A DNA stretch of 64,000 bases from Paenibacillus sp. FSL H8-0548 (GCF_038630985.1 NZ_CP152049.1:4173501-4237500); one strand, 5' to 3'; numbered from the stretch's first letter, positions 18,519 through 26,450 are shown. Made by a program: numbers and translations. Notes: generated from the letters alone by a model not told the origin.

Positions 18519-18722
18519 TCCCCTTCTCCCATCCAGACTTTACTGTCGGTCCCGGATTTACACCAGGTCCACCGTTTCAATTCACTTTCTCTCGAAATTA
18601 ATCGAGAAGAAAGCTCATTAAACCGGGTCACGGACTGACGAGAGGCACAGAATTTCGGTTGTCCGATCTATCTGTGCCGTCCCGATCACCGCCGGTTAGG
18701 AATTTCACCTGACCCCGAAGGA
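18519..18722 (-). promoter_or_regulatory. FMN riboswitch (RFN element)
   Basis: On the minus strand the RFN signatures appear in order: CCTTCGGGGTCAGGTG, AAATTCCTAACCGGCGGTGA, GTCCGTGACCCG, ACGGTGGACCTGGTGTAAAT, CCGACAGTAAAGTCTGGATG, and GGGAGAAGGGG closing P1. It binds FMN and turns down ribDEBAH. The leader from aptamer to ribD is about 420 nt. Weak promoter-like elements stand at 18772-18777 (TTGAAC) and 18747-18752 (CACAAT, 19-base spacer), inside the short host segment left between the riboswitch and the prophage. Confidence 0.96.
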
Positions 18723-18801
18723 AGCTGCATAAATATTTCATTGCTTATTGTGACGGTTAACGTTAATTCGTGTTCAAAACCGTTGTTTCATAAGGTTCTA
18801 A

Positions 18802-18824
18802 AAGATATGCGACTATCATATCGT
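18802..18824. other. Candidate attL core
   Basis: AAAGATATG (18802-18810) and CATATCGTT (18816-18824 region) form near-perfect inverted arms around a central CGACTAT-like 7-base spacer, the layout of a tyrosine recombinase core site. It lies between the host riboswitch and the first phage gene. The matching attR would be outside the window, so this is a candidate only. Confidence 0.35.
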
Positions 18825-18856
18825 TTCCTTTGGAGAGATGTCATATCGCAACATTT

Positions 18857-18887
18857 CCTACCAATACCCTACCAAACACCCTACCAA
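18857..18887. repeat. Three CCTACCAA direct repeats
   Basis: CCTACCAA occurs at 18857-18864, 18868-18875 and 18880-18887, spaced 11-12 bases (about one helical turn). They sit 33-63 bases inside the phage from the candidate core, as expected for integrase arm-type or excisionase sites. The repeats are seen; the role is inferred. Confidence 0.6.
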
Positions 18888-18937
18888 GGATTTAAGGCTT
18901 TTCGAATTAACTTTGAGGAAATATTACCACTCTAAAA

Positions 18938-18967
18938 ATAAAAAAGCAAGGATTTTCATCCCTGCTC
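18938..18967 (-). terminator. Terminator at the left end of the early operon
   Basis: On the minus strand AGCAGGGAT and ATCCTTGCT pair around GAAA, followed by TTTTTTATTTTT. It overlaps the stop codon of the last early gene and should insulate the rib operon from phage early transcription. Confidence 0.88.
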
Positions 18968-19156
18968 TTGTTTACCCTCAAGCCATATAAAGAAAACATC
19001 TCTCGGAACTTTAATCATTTTGTTTTTCCCTATACGGTTAACATGGAAAGGCGGATCAGCCAAAAGCTCATATGTTCCGCGTCTTCCGATGTTTAATATT
19101 TCTTGAATATGAGCTGGTTCTAAAACGAGTGGAAATTCATCTTTTGATTTAACCAT
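18956..19156 (-). CDS. Excisionase-like helix-turn-helix protein
   Basis: Small protein of 66 residues with a MerR/excisionase-type helix-turn-helix: LEPAHIQEILNIGRRGTYEL followed by a wing ending KVPRDVFFIWLEGK. This fold is shared by phage excisionases and other small DNA-binding proteins. Its place next to the candidate attachment site supports an excisionase role but does not prove it. GGGAGG lies ten bases before the ATG. Confidence 0.65.
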   Translation of the reverse strand: MVKSKDEFPLVLEPAHIQEILNIGRRGTYELLADPPFHVNRIGKNKMIKVPRDVFFIWLEGKQEQG

Positions 19157-19209
19157 CCTGTATATTCCTCCCTAAAATAATTATGAAGACGATAGCTTAT
19201 TCTAACCCT

Positions 19210-19833
19210 TTAAAATAACGTCCCCTGCCATCCTTTTGATACTTTCTCATGCGCCCGCTGCACATACTTATCAACTGCACCCTTGCTGATTGCCAGCGCC
19301 TTAGCTATCTCCGCATGGCTGTAACATTGCCCGAACGCTAATACGTAGCACTCTCGCTCCTGCGGGCTGAGGATTCCCAACACTTCCTCCAGCTTGTGCC
19401 GTTCTTCTTCGGTGATGGTCGATCCGCTGCGGGAATTGTACTGATTGCTGAAATTAGCCATAATCATCGGATCAAGCAGCACAGTGTTTTGATACACGCT
19501 CCTACGCTCGATACCTCTCTTAGTACCTGGCTGCCTGCCGGTGTGAAGCCACTCGATAACAAAATTCGCATCGGAGATCATCTCCCTAAGGTCCTGCAGC
19601 TCGTTCCATAAACCGTCATTCGCCGACCGCCATTGCTTGTACACGTCTCGATGCTGCTTTTCGCCCATCTGCTCCAGCGTCATGCCGCTTTCCTGCTCGA
19701 TATACAACTCTATTTCCCGTCTGCGCGCAGTAAGCATGCGCAGCGTGGCTCTATATGATTTTTTAAGGTCCTGTAGATCAACGAGAAATCCGCGATCATC
19801 CACCTTACTCAATGCGTCCCTTGCCTCACCCAC
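19210..19833 (-). CDS. Sigma-70 region 4-like late regulator
   Basis: Protein of 207 residues. The N-terminal half is charged and coiled-coil-like; the C-terminus holds a sigma region 4 helix-turn-helix (LSPQERECYVLAFGQCYSHA, EIAKALAISKGAVDKYVQRA). Such proteins in Bacillota phages switch on late genes. It is the next-to-last early gene and would precede the terminase genes in the circular phage, which fits. GTG start behind AAAGGAG. A perfect 9-bp hairpin (AAGCCCCAG 19856-19864 with CTGGGGCTT 19871-19879) lies in its leader and may act on its expression. Confidence 0.75.
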   Translation of the reverse strand: MGEARDALSKVDDRGFLVDLQDLKKSYRATLRMLTARRREIELYIEQESGMTLEQMGEKQHRDVYKQWRSANDGLWNELQDLREMISDANFVIEWLHTGRQPGTKRGIERRSVYQNTVLLDPMIMANFSNQYNSRSGSTITEEERHKLEEVLGILSPQERECYVLAFGQCYSHAEIAKALAISKGAVDKYVQRAHEKVSKGWQGTLF

Positions 19834-19885
19834 TTACGTCACGCTCCTTTGTGGGAAGCCCCAGCCGAAACTGGGGCTTTATGTT

Positions 19886-19990
19886 TTACTTAACAGCAAT
19901 AATTAGCAAGATAACGCCTATCCAAAAGACTGCGCAGAACAGACCCGCAAAGCCCCAACAGATGATAAACGACCAGTTCCAGCGTTTCAT
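19886..19990 (-). CDS. Small single-pass membrane protein
   Basis: A frame of 34 codons (MKRWNWSFIICWGFAGLF, then a continuous hydrophobic segment ending VILLIIAVK). It starts with an ATGA overlap on the stop of the gene upstream and has an AGGAA-type ribosome site, so translational coupling is likely. One transmembrane helix fills most of the protein. Function unknown. Confidence 0.6.
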   Translation of the reverse strand: MKRWNWSFIICWGFAGLFCAVFWIGVILLIIAVK

Positions 19991-20742
19991 TCGAGTTCCT
20001 CGTCATTTTCAGGAGCATCGAATTCGTTTTCGTCGTAGTCTCCGTTGTCGCTGTCTCCAGTTTCGGGCTCGTCATCTTCAGGCTCGGTGAATGGTAGATC
20101 GTTACCTACTCCATGCATCGGATCATTTTCGGCAGCCGCAGCAGCTTCTTCTAGAGTGAGCTGGTTCTTATCTTCAACACCTTCAACAACACCGTCAGCT
20201 CCGACCACAACCGTGAGCCCTTCATGCGGCGGTGCAGGCGGATCTTGTGCTGTGCCCGCATCGTCTATTGTGAGCTGCCCGGGGTTAACCTCTTTGATCG
20301 CCCGTGCCAGCCTTTTTACATCCTCAGTAATCGTTCCATGTCGCCTGATAACCTCAACGTAGGCTTCAATGTCGGGCGGAACGGTTTTCAACAAAGGACG
20401 ACCATCTGTAGCATACAAGGTTACACCGTGCTTGCTTTGTTTTGTATCCAGTGAAAACAATGCATGATCGAGTACATATTTCTTTTGCGGATCGGTCATT
20501 CTAGTCCACATTTCGGCGTTGAGTTGCAGAATTACATCCTTTTCCATAGAGGTTCTGAGATCGTCGGCCAATACTTTGAACTTTCCAAAAACCGTCTTCC
20601 CTTTGCTGTTCCAGCCGCCATGTTTCATCTGGATTAAGATTTCTGTTTTATTAAATTCCTTATGGTTTTGATTAATCATTTCATTAAGCATGCTATAAAC
20701 GTCCAACGATGCTTCCCTATGAAACTTCTCTGCTTTAGCCAT
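19987..20742 (-). CDS. Phage metallopeptidase-like protein lacking HExxH
   Basis: Protein of 251 residues. The segment MTDPQKKYVLDHALFSLD, followed by DGRPLLKTVPPDIEAYVEVI and RRHGTI, resembles putative phage metallopeptidases, where the first part normally reads DHELCH. Here the motif is DHALFS, so the catalytic glutamate and second histidine are gone. The C-terminal 40 residues are highly acidic. Family assignment is from memory of the pattern and moderate; catalytic loss is directly visible if it is right. It may be a DNA-mimic or structural relative. Confidence 0.5.
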   Translation of the reverse strand: MAKAEKFHREASLDVYSMLNEMINQNHKEFNKTEILIQMKHGGWNSKGKTVFGKFKVLADDLRTSMEKDVILQLNAEMWTRMTDPQKKYVLDHALFSLDTKQSKHGVTLYATDGRPLLKTVPPDIEAYVEVIRRHGTITEDVKRLARAIKEVNPGQLTIDDAGTAQDPPAPPHEGLTVVVGADGVVEGVEDKNQLTLEEAAAAAENDPMHGVGNDLPFTEPEDDEPETGDSDNGDYDENEFDAPENDEELE

Positions 20743-20780
20743 CTATATCTCTCCTCGGAATAATATTTAGAATAATTTCT

Positions 20781-21194
20781 TTACTTTTTGCCAATCCCCA
20801 TCTGAAGCAGCACGTGGTTTATTTCAAGCTTCGTGAGCCCAAGCCTACTTGCCAGTTCCCGTCTTGGAAGATGTTTATGTTTATTCAAAAACTGGCGTTG
20901 CTCAGCCGTTGGACGCATTGATTTAAGGTGATTCGCGATCTCGTCGGGATCTTGAGCAGCATCCTTATGCTCACGATCCGATACAACGACAAACTCAATT
21001 TCCGTCCTGGAATAGCGGTATTGTCTAGTGACCCCTTCTTTATTGACCAGACCTTTTTCGACCAACCATTGCAATGATCCGATTAGATAGCCGTTTTTAA
21101 TTTCTAATCGACTTAGTATTTCGCCGTACTTGACACCTTCGCCAAATGGAATCACTTTGAGGATCGATTCTAGCCTCTCGCTAATCGCAATCAC
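20781..21194 (-). CDS. Winged-helix DNA-binding protein, unknown
   Basis: Protein of 137 residues with an N-terminal winged helix (GVKYGEILSRLEIKNGYLIG, SLQWLVEKGLV) and a C-terminal helix-turn-helix-like segment (LPRRELASRLGLTKLEINHV). It is likely to bind DNA; target unknown. GTG start overlapping the upstream stop by four bases (GTGA). Confidence 0.6.
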   Translation of the reverse strand: MIAISERLESILKVIPFGEGVKYGEILSRLEIKNGYLIGSLQWLVEKGLVNKEGVTRQYRYSRTEIEFVVVSDREHKDAAQDPDEIANHLKSMRPTAEQRQFLNKHKHLPRRELASRLGLTKLEINHVLLQMGIGKK

Positions 21195-21970
21195 GTCTCG
21201 ATCACCTCACCCAGCACCCGTTTCAATTCCTCGGCATTGTCGGTCAGCCGTTTTAATATCCTTGAAGCGTTAGGATTAAGCCCGCCGGCAAGCGCCTGCC
21301 TTAGCTCGTCCTGCCAACTATCACTCCACGAATTAATCGATAAACCTTTCTCGCGCAGTACTGCAATAACTTGTTGCAGGAGTTTGTGGTCTGACTCGTA
21401 TCTTTCTCGTATCCGCTCCATGCTTTTGGCACCCGTTCGCAACTCGATCATTTCTGTTTGCAACTTACCGGAAACATGATTCGCCAAACTATTTCGCTCA
21501 GCTTTGTCAGCGATCCATGCCTCGAAATACTCGCGAGATGAGCTATAAAAAGGATGCCTGTCCGAGTTGAGCTTAGACATAATGATGTATTGATACATTT
21601 TTGCGGGAATATCAATGTGGCGGTACTTCGGCTGCCGCTGGGCGATGATCTTGCCTGACTCAGGATAGTACCAGTACAAACCAACGCCTTCATCGAGCTC
21701 GTCTTTGGTAATCAGTCCCTTAGGACAAACAAATGCAAATGTATTGCAACTCCCGAGATAGTTGGGCCATTTCTTGTCCGATATGAAATCACTTCGGCTA
21801 ACCTTGATCTCGTATCCGTATAAACAAGGATTAGTCCAAGATTTCGCCATAGCCATTGCATCCATTCGGTAATTTTTGCTTTCGCTGTATAGCGTGACTT
21901 CCGTCATAAAGAAATCGTCTGTATGCTTTTTCGCGAGAGCTTGCTTGATTTGATCGGCTTTCACCATCAT
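21191..21970 (-). CDS. MmcB-like PD-(D/E)XK nuclease family protein
   Basis: Protein of 259 residues. The core MDAMAMAKSWTNPCLYGYEI, KVSRSDFISD, NYLGSCNTFAFVCP has the D...E-x-K layout of MmcB-family DNA repair nucleases. Its C-terminal third looks helical. I start at ATG 21970, six bases after GGAGG. This leaves an 81-base gap upstream holding a LexA-box-like site, in line with a damage-response role. Confidence 0.65.
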   Translation of the reverse strand: MMVKADQIKQALAKKHTDDFFMTEVTLYSESKNYRMDAMAMAKSWTNPCLYGYEIKVSRSDFISDKKWPNYLGSCNTFAFVCPKGLITKDELDEGVGLYWYYPESGKIIAQRQPKYRHIDIPAKMYQYIIMSKLNSDRHPFYSSSREYFEAWIADKAERNSLANHVSGKLQTEMIELRTGAKSMERIRERYESDHKLLQQVIAVLREKGLSINSWSDSWQDELRQALAGGLNPNASRILKRLTDNAEELKRVLGEVIET

Positions 21971-21996
21971 TTCCATCCTCCTCTCCCGGATAATTA

Positions 21997-22010
21997 CGAT
22001 CATACGTTCG
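21997..22010 (-). promoter_or_regulatory. Weak LexA (DinR) box
   Basis: Minus-strand CGAACGTATGATCG differs from the Bacillus consensus CGAACRNRYGTTYC at two positions. It stands just upstream of the MmcB-like gene. Weaker than the other three boxes in the prophage. Confidence 0.4.
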
Positions 22011-22051
22011 GTTTTAGAACAAAAAAATATATGCCACGCTCTTCCGTACAT

Positions 22052-22381
22052 TTAATCCATCTTATAATAGGTCGTTACGTCCCAGCCGCGCTGCTTGAGC
22101 TCTTTGGACATGGCCTCAACAGCTTTTGTGCGCTTGTCGCCTTGCCCGCCACTCGTTGGCTTAATCATGTAACCTCTGCCGATCCAGCCCCAAAGCGTCT
22201 TAGCTCTGCAATATAGACCAGCTGCCTTGATCGCATCAAGCACTTTGGTTTCCCGCGCTCTTGGAATTTGTAGAAAGCAGCTGTCTAAATTACAAGTGCC
22301 TCCATCATCCGAATCTTTCACAGCTTCGCAGGCTATTTGATTAGCCTCTCTAAGATCATTTGTCAGTTTAGCGTAATCCAA
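22052..22381 (-). CDS. Hypothetical phage protein
   Basis: Protein of 109 residues from a TTG start with GGGAGG eight bases upstream. It has a basic C-terminal half and conserved-looking CNLDSCFLQIPRAR and TLWGWIGRGYMIK. I do not recognise a family. It lies between the MmcB-like and XF1762-like genes in the early operon. Confidence 0.6.
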   Translation of the reverse strand: MDYAKLTNDLREANQIACEAVKDSDDGGTCNLDSCFLQIPRARETKVLDAIKAAGLYCRAKTLWGWIGRGYMIKPTSGGQGDKRTKAVEAMSKELKQRGWDVTTYYKMD

Positions 22382-22409
22382 TGTTTATTCCTCCCATGTA
22401 TTTGCGTAT

Positions 22410-22868
22410 TCAGACCTTCACTTCATCGACCGTGAACTCCCATAGCGTTTTTTGGCCCGTGGGATGCTTGTCGATCCTTGGGCGTGTCGGGCAATTCCAA
22501 CTTCCACCTTTTGTTTGATGCAGGATTCGCCATCCGGCTGCCCGCAGGCTTGTGCCTGGCTCGGTAATCAATGTGTATGTGACCAACCTCCGGTAACCTA
22601 ATGATCGAGCAGCACGCCACGCAGCTGCGTAAAGCATGGAAGCTACATTTTTCGTGCCATCCGTACAGCACCTTGTCACTTCCAGCGTCCGGCCATTGTC
22701 ATAAGCCCTCGCCACTGGCCGCCCTACCATCACAACGCCTACAACTCTCTGATCATCAGCCACAGCAATACTGTACTTGTGACCTTGCGGCGCCGGATGA
22801 TGGCGGTGATACTGCTTAACGTATTCGCAGGCATCAGCGTAGCTTATGGGCTGCAACTCTATCGTCAT
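22410..22868 (-). CDS. XF1762 family protein (GNAT-like)
   Basis: Protein of 152 residues with the XF1762 pattern: YADACEYVKQYHRHHPAPQG, VVGVVMVGRPVARA, LEVTRCCTDGTKN, SLRAAGWR. The fold is probably related to N-acetyltransferases; substrate unknown. It is common in phages and mobile elements. It overlaps the tyrosine recombinase stop by ATGA. Confidence 0.75.
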   Translation of the reverse strand: MTIELQPISYADACEYVKQYHRHHPAPQGHKYSIAVADDQRVVGVVMVGRPVARAYDNGRTLEVTRCCTDGTKNVASMLYAAAWRAARSLGYRRLVTYTLITEPGTSLRAAGWRILHQTKGGSWNCPTRPRIDKHPTGQKTLWEFTVDEVKV

Positions 22869-23413
22869 AGCGTGAACCCGCTGACTGCATCGTCAATCAT
22901 GTCCTGGTTAATGCCTATATAGCGCATTGTCAGAGATGGGTAGGCATGGTTAAAGATATTCTGAAGCATCGCAACATCCTTTGTTTTCTGATAGAAATGA
23001 TAGCCAAATGTCTTCCGCAACGTATGAGTTCCGATTTCCTCCAGGCCGCATTGATCGGCTGCCCAGTTTAGTATCCGATACACCTGCACCCTGCATATGC
23101 CCGTTTCTCCACGCGTCCGATAGGAGGGAAACAAAGTAGCTTCCGCCTTCATCCCCTTGGTGTAGTCTTGGATAACGCGACTCAAGTCGGCGTTAATCGG
23201 AACCCACTTCTTCTTGCGCGTCTTCCCTTCAATCAGGCTGATGTGTGTCCTGTTGCGGACGTCCTTCACTTTAAGGCGCAATATGTCGCCAATTCTCAGC
23301 CCTGTGTTGATGCCGAATACAAAGATGAACCAGTCTCGCTTTGACCTCGATAACAGCAGTTGCTTCATCTGCTCAATCTTCTCTGGATCGCGTATCGGCT
23401 GCACAAATTGCAT
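22865..23413 (-). CDS. Small tyrosine recombinase (catalytic domain only)
   Basis: Protein of 182 residues with a complete tyrosine recombinase active site: R40 (GLRIGD), K64 (GKTRKK), H130-x-x-R133 (HTLRKT), H156 and nucleophile Y165 (TMRYIG). The N-terminal core-binding (SAM-like) domain and arm-binding domain of phage integrases are missing. It sits deep in the early operon, not at the phage end, so it may resolve dimers or recombine DNA during replication. Start at ATG 23413 after AAAGGGG. Confidence 0.85.
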   Translation of the reverse strand: MQFVQPIRDPEKIEQMKQLLLSRSKRDWFIFVFGINTGLRIGDILRLKVKDVRNRTHISLIEGKTRKKKWVPINADLSRVIQDYTKGMKAEATLFPSYRTRGETGICRVQVYRILNWAADQCGLEEIGTHTLRKTFGYHFYQKTKDVAMLQNIFNHAYPSLTMRYIGINQDMIDDAVSGFTL

Positions 23414-23446
23414 ATCTTTCACCCCTTTCGTGATGTTAAGGTCTAT

Positions 23447-23716
23447 TCATCGAGATACTTGCGTGCTAAATGAGTATGTGACTGTTAATTCAACTTCAAA
23501 TTTATGATTGCATTTCTCACAATTTGTTGATGTTTCAGCACCGTCTACCCATCCCGATTTGAATCTAATATCTGACGTATCCTGCTGTTCGTGTCCGCAT
23601 TTGGGACATACCGGTACGTCCGTATGGTCCAAATCGAAACCTGTTCCAAAACAGACGTTACAAGGCTTTCCGTCAAATATCTTTTCTCCTTCACAAACTA
23701 AGCACGTTTTAGCCAT
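23447..23716 (-). CDS. Zinc-binding phage protein
   Basis: Protein of 89 residues with two metal-binding modules: a DnaJ-type CLVCEGE...CNVCFGTG pair and a CPKCGHEQ...CEKCNHKF pair. Likely a double zinc ribbon; function unknown. ATG 23716 lies ten bases after AGGAGAG. Confidence 0.65.
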   Translation of the reverse strand: MAKTCLVCEGEKIFDGKPCNVCFGTGFDLDHTDVPVCPKCGHEQQDTSDIRFKSGWVDGAETSTNCEKCNHKFEVELTVTYSFSTQVSR

Positions 23717-23758
23717 TACCAACTCACTCTCCTAGCACGTTTGATATTCACTGAGATA

Positions 23759-24346
23759 CTAAATAACTTTCCCGCCGTGTCGTTCTGGCCTCGTAGCGTT
23801 GTAGGCCATTTTCTCGGAAATTGCTTGGTCGAGGTCAAAATCATAATAAGATGCAAGCTCTGCAACGTTTTGGAGAACAACCGCTAAATTAAACTCTTTC
23901 CACGAATCTGCTCTTGCGCAGTCGGTTAGGTTTCCGTGAATGATGTTCAGATTATCTGTGAAAGATAAACCGCTGTTCACACGCCATTTGACAGTCACTC
24001 TACCGTACCAGCTATGAAGCGCTTCTCCCCAGCCGTTTTTGCCAGCAGCATCAAATATGCGAATGCACACGTCAGCCAACTCCGATGGGATGCCACAAGG
24101 TTTTCCTAAAACCCAGTCACCATCACCAAAAAGCAACTCAGTTCTAAAATCTTCAACAGTTCCACCACCGAACTCATACTCATACCAAACCTCATTCGGC
24201 TGCTTGCCGTTCCGATAGTCCTCCAATGCCTCGCTAACCTCCGAGTGCATAAGAGCAACCAATTCTCCGTAAGTGCGCTCCTCTTGCCACCAACCCTTAA
24301 CTACTGCGTTTTCATGTGCTGCCTTGACCAATTCGTTAATCTTCAT
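23759..24346 (-). CDS. MazG-like nucleotide pyrophosphohydrolase
   Basis: Protein of 195 residues. Helix pair LVALMHSEVSEALEDYRNGK and PSELADVCIRIFDAAGK shows the ExxE...ExxD metal pattern of all-alpha NTP pyrophosphatases. Phage MazG-like enzymes adjust nucleotide pools or lower the alarmone response. An extra 60-residue C-terminal helical part follows. Confidence 0.75.
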   Translation of the reverse strand: MKINELVKAAHENAVVKGWWQEERTYGELVALMHSEVSEALEDYRNGKQPNEVWYEYEFGGGTVEDFRTELLFGDGDWVLGKPCGIPSELADVCIRIFDAAGKNGWGEALHSWYGRVTVKWRVNSGLSFTDNLNIIHGNLTDCARADSWKEFNLAVVLQNVAELASYYDFDLDQAISEKMAYNATRPERHGGKVI

Positions 24347-24359
24347 CGTTTATCGCTCC

Positions 24360-25457
24360 TCAAAATAGTAATGTTTGCCCTTCAAACTGTAGCTTCGGCT
24401 GAACCGTCGCAATTCGGCGCTCAGCAATTTCGACGTATTGCTCACCTATTTCAATGCTTGTGCATTCCCGACCATTCTCCAGCGATACTTTTTCTGTGGT
24501 ACCACTTCCACCAAACGGGTCCAGTACGCGCCCGCCAACCGGAGCGCCAGCTAAAATGCATGGTTCGATCAGCTTTTCAGGAAACGTTGCGAAATGTGCT
24601 TCCGGAAAAGCTTGAGTGGCCACAGTCCAAACGCTGCGCTTATTTCGCATGCCATTGTACTCGATATCCTCTCTATCTTGGCGATGTTGCTGTGGCTGGC
24701 CGGGCGGCGGGGATACATTAACCTCTCGGGCAAAGGAATGTGATTTAATCCGTTTGCGTCCTCTTTCTTCCTTATCAGTTCCATGACCAAAACCAACTCC
24801 GGTACCGACCCGAAAATTCCCTACCGTCTTACGTTTGCCGCCCTCTTGGTTGTCAAAAGTCTCATTCCCGGTGTAACTGCCCCCCCGGAAACCGTTTGCC
24901 CATTCATTCTGCACTCCTGGCTCTTTAATTGCTTCAGCATCATAATAGTACCGATCTGCTTTGGAGAGCAGGAACATGTACTCATGTGACTTTGTCGGAC
25001 GGTCCTTGATACTCTCCGGCATTGGGTTGGGTTTGCTCCAAACATTATCCATGCGGAGATACCATCCATCTGCTTGAAGAGCAAAGGCTACACGCCAAGG
25101 AACTCCAATTAAGTCCTTAGCCTTCAGTCCAATTGCTTTACCAGCGCTGTAGAAACTGTCTCCGTAATTAAGCCACAATGTCCCATCATCTCGCAGCACA
25201 CGCCATACTTCTCGAAAAACCAGCACCGTGTGAGCAACGAACATTTCAGGCGTAGGCTCTAATCCCAAGCACCCTGCCCAAGCGGGAACAGTTAGCGGCG
25301 GTAGTCCTGGCATTGGCGTATATGTTACCTCCGGCCAATCGCTCGGCGGGATTCCGTAATCTCGTAATCCCCAATAAGGAGGCGAGGTGACGCTTGTATG
25401 AAAGTGTTGCTCCGGAAACGTCTGCATAACGATACGGCAATCACCCTGTAAAATCAT
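24360..25457 (-). CDS. Orphan DNA methyltransferase
   Basis: Site-specific DNA methyltransferase of 365 residues, beta-type order: the catalytic motif SPPYWG (25-30) comes before the SAM-binding motif DPFGGSGTT near the C-terminus. SPPY is usual for N4-cytosine and some N6-adenine enzymes. No restriction endonuclease is adjacent, so it probably protects phage DNA or modifies regulation. Specificity cannot be read from sequence. Confidence 0.88.
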   Translation of the reverse strand: MILQGDCRIVMQTFPEQHFHTSVTSPPYWGLRDYGIPPSDWPEVTYTPMPGLPPLTVPAWAGCLGLEPTPEMFVAHTVLVFREVWRVLRDDGTLWLNYGDSFYSAGKAIGLKAKDLIGVPWRVAFALQADGWYLRMDNVWSKPNPMPESIKDRPTKSHEYMFLLSKADRYYYDAEAIKEPGVQNEWANGFRGGSYTGNETFDNQEGGKRKTVGNFRVGTGVGFGHGTDKEERGRKRIKSHSFAREVNVSPPPGQPQQHRQDREDIEYNGMRNKRSVWTVATQAFPEAHFATFPEKLIEPCILAGAPVGGRVLDPFGGSGTTEKVSLENGRECTSIEIGEQYVEIAERRIATVQPKLQFEGQTLLF

Positions 25458-25594
25458 GACTCTGCCTCTCCCAGCAATTCATCTATACACTTCACGCAAA
25501 CATCGCGTTCGTTCCATCGTTTGAGCTCCTTCTTGCGCTTAATCTCGCCGCATACATCGCATTTACAATGGCTTAAAGTGACAACGTTGCTCAT
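25454..25594 (-). CDS. Small zinc-finger protein
   Basis: A frame of 46 codons with CKCDVCGE and CVKC cysteine pairs, so a likely single zinc finger. It begins with an AGGTGG site, overlaps the end of the HNH gene, and ends in an ATGA overlap with the methyltransferase start. The tight coupling and cysteine pattern support a real gene. Confidence 0.65.
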   Translation of the reverse strand: MSNVVTLSHCKCDVCGEIKRKKELKRWNERDVCVKCIDELLGEAES

Positions 25595-26216
25595 GACTCC
25601 ACCTCACATAGCTTTCAAATTCCAGTGCGTTTGCTGGTTTTTTTCGCTCACCGATCTTGCGGTATAAATCCGCCAAGATAACTCCAGTCCTGGTAAGATC
25701 AGCATCGTTTTGAATCAAACCATTGTTATTCATGATCGCAAGTTGAGCTCGTGATACCAAAATCAAGTTGTCCGGATCAAAATTCCTTCGATTTCTATCA
25801 CCGAATATCACAGCTTTTCCTTTAGGTACTGGACTGCAGTTGTGCTTTTCCCATTCGATCAAGTGCTTACCGCGCCATTTATTAGGATCAGCTATCTTGA
25901 TGTCTACATAATCGTCAGTGTTGACCCTTTCGGTGCCCACTGGTAAATAGTTGTGAGGCCTGTTTCCTTTATGGAATCGGGTTTCTTCACCGCCGACCCA
26001 TGTCCTCTTTTGCCCTTTGTTGAAAGGCATGCGACCTTTTTCAAACCTTCCTGTCAATCCACTACTTAACAAATTGTTCTTTTTAAATGACTTAATTTGA
26101 GACTCGCGAATCAACAAACCGAAATGCTCGTTAAATTGTTGAGTTAAATCAGCATTGCTCCGACCTGCTACATTGGCCTTAATAAACTCTTTTTGCTCAG
26201 GAGTAAATCGATGCAC
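25563..26216 (-). CDS. HNH endonuclease
   Basis: Protein of 217 residues with an HNH core: RGKHLIEWEKHNCSPVPKG, VIFGDRNRRNFDPDNLILVS. The N-terminal helix-turn-helix-like part (FTPEQKEFIKANVAGRSNAD) resembles free-standing phage HNH homing enzymes. It may cut DNA for its own spread. GTG start with GGAGGG seven bases upstream. Confidence 0.82.
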   Translation of the reverse strand: MHRFTPEQKEFIKANVAGRSNADLTQQFNEHFGLLIRESQIKSFKKNNLLSSGLTGRFEKGRMPFNKGQKRTWVGGEETRFHKGNRPHNYLPVGTERVNTDDYVDIKIADPNKWRGKHLIEWEKHNCSPVPKGKAVIFGDRNRRNFDPDNLILVSRAQLAIMNNNGLIQNDADLTRTGVILADLYRKIGERKKPANALEFESYVRWSHEQRCHFKPL

Positions 26217-26219
26217 CTA

Positions 26220-26450
26220 TCATCCCTCCAGCATTTTCGGGATAGACGTATCCGCATTCAACCTGTCATCGGCTAGTCTTCTCGCTTCCAAAACCAAACT
26301 GCCGTTAGAGATTATTTGTGAAGCTACACTCGTCACAGCTTTGGCTCTGTTGATTTCCTCAGCTAATTTATCGCCGCTCAGATCCTCGTCACTTAAACGC
26401 TCTAGCTGCGAGAATAAATGATTATTCAAATCTCCTAATGTGTTTCGCAT
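26220..26450 (-). CDS. Small helical phage protein
   Basis: Protein of 76 residues, probably all helical (MRNTLGDLNNHLFSQLERL, EEINRAKAVTSVASQIISNG). Similar small proteins are frequent in Bacillota phages near HNH genes; function unknown. ATG 26450 follows GGAGG by six bases; upstream frames lack a site. Confidence 0.65.
   Translation of the reverse strand: MRNTLGDLNNHLFSQLERLSDEDLSGDKLAEEINRAKAVTSVASQIISNGSLVLEARRLADDRLNADTSIPKMLEG

Noticed and set aside
18857..18887. CCTACCAA repeats as a CRISPR array
   Set aside because: Repeat is 8 bp with 3-4 bp gaps; no spacers and no cas genes.
18741..18935. Plus-strand frame of 64 codons between riboswitch and phage
   Set aside because: No ribosome site, covers the candidate att core and repeats, and has no recognisable domain.
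22865..23413. Small tyrosine recombinase as the prophage integrase
   Set aside because: Lacks core-binding and arm-binding domains and is 4 kb inside the early operon; kept only as a possibility.
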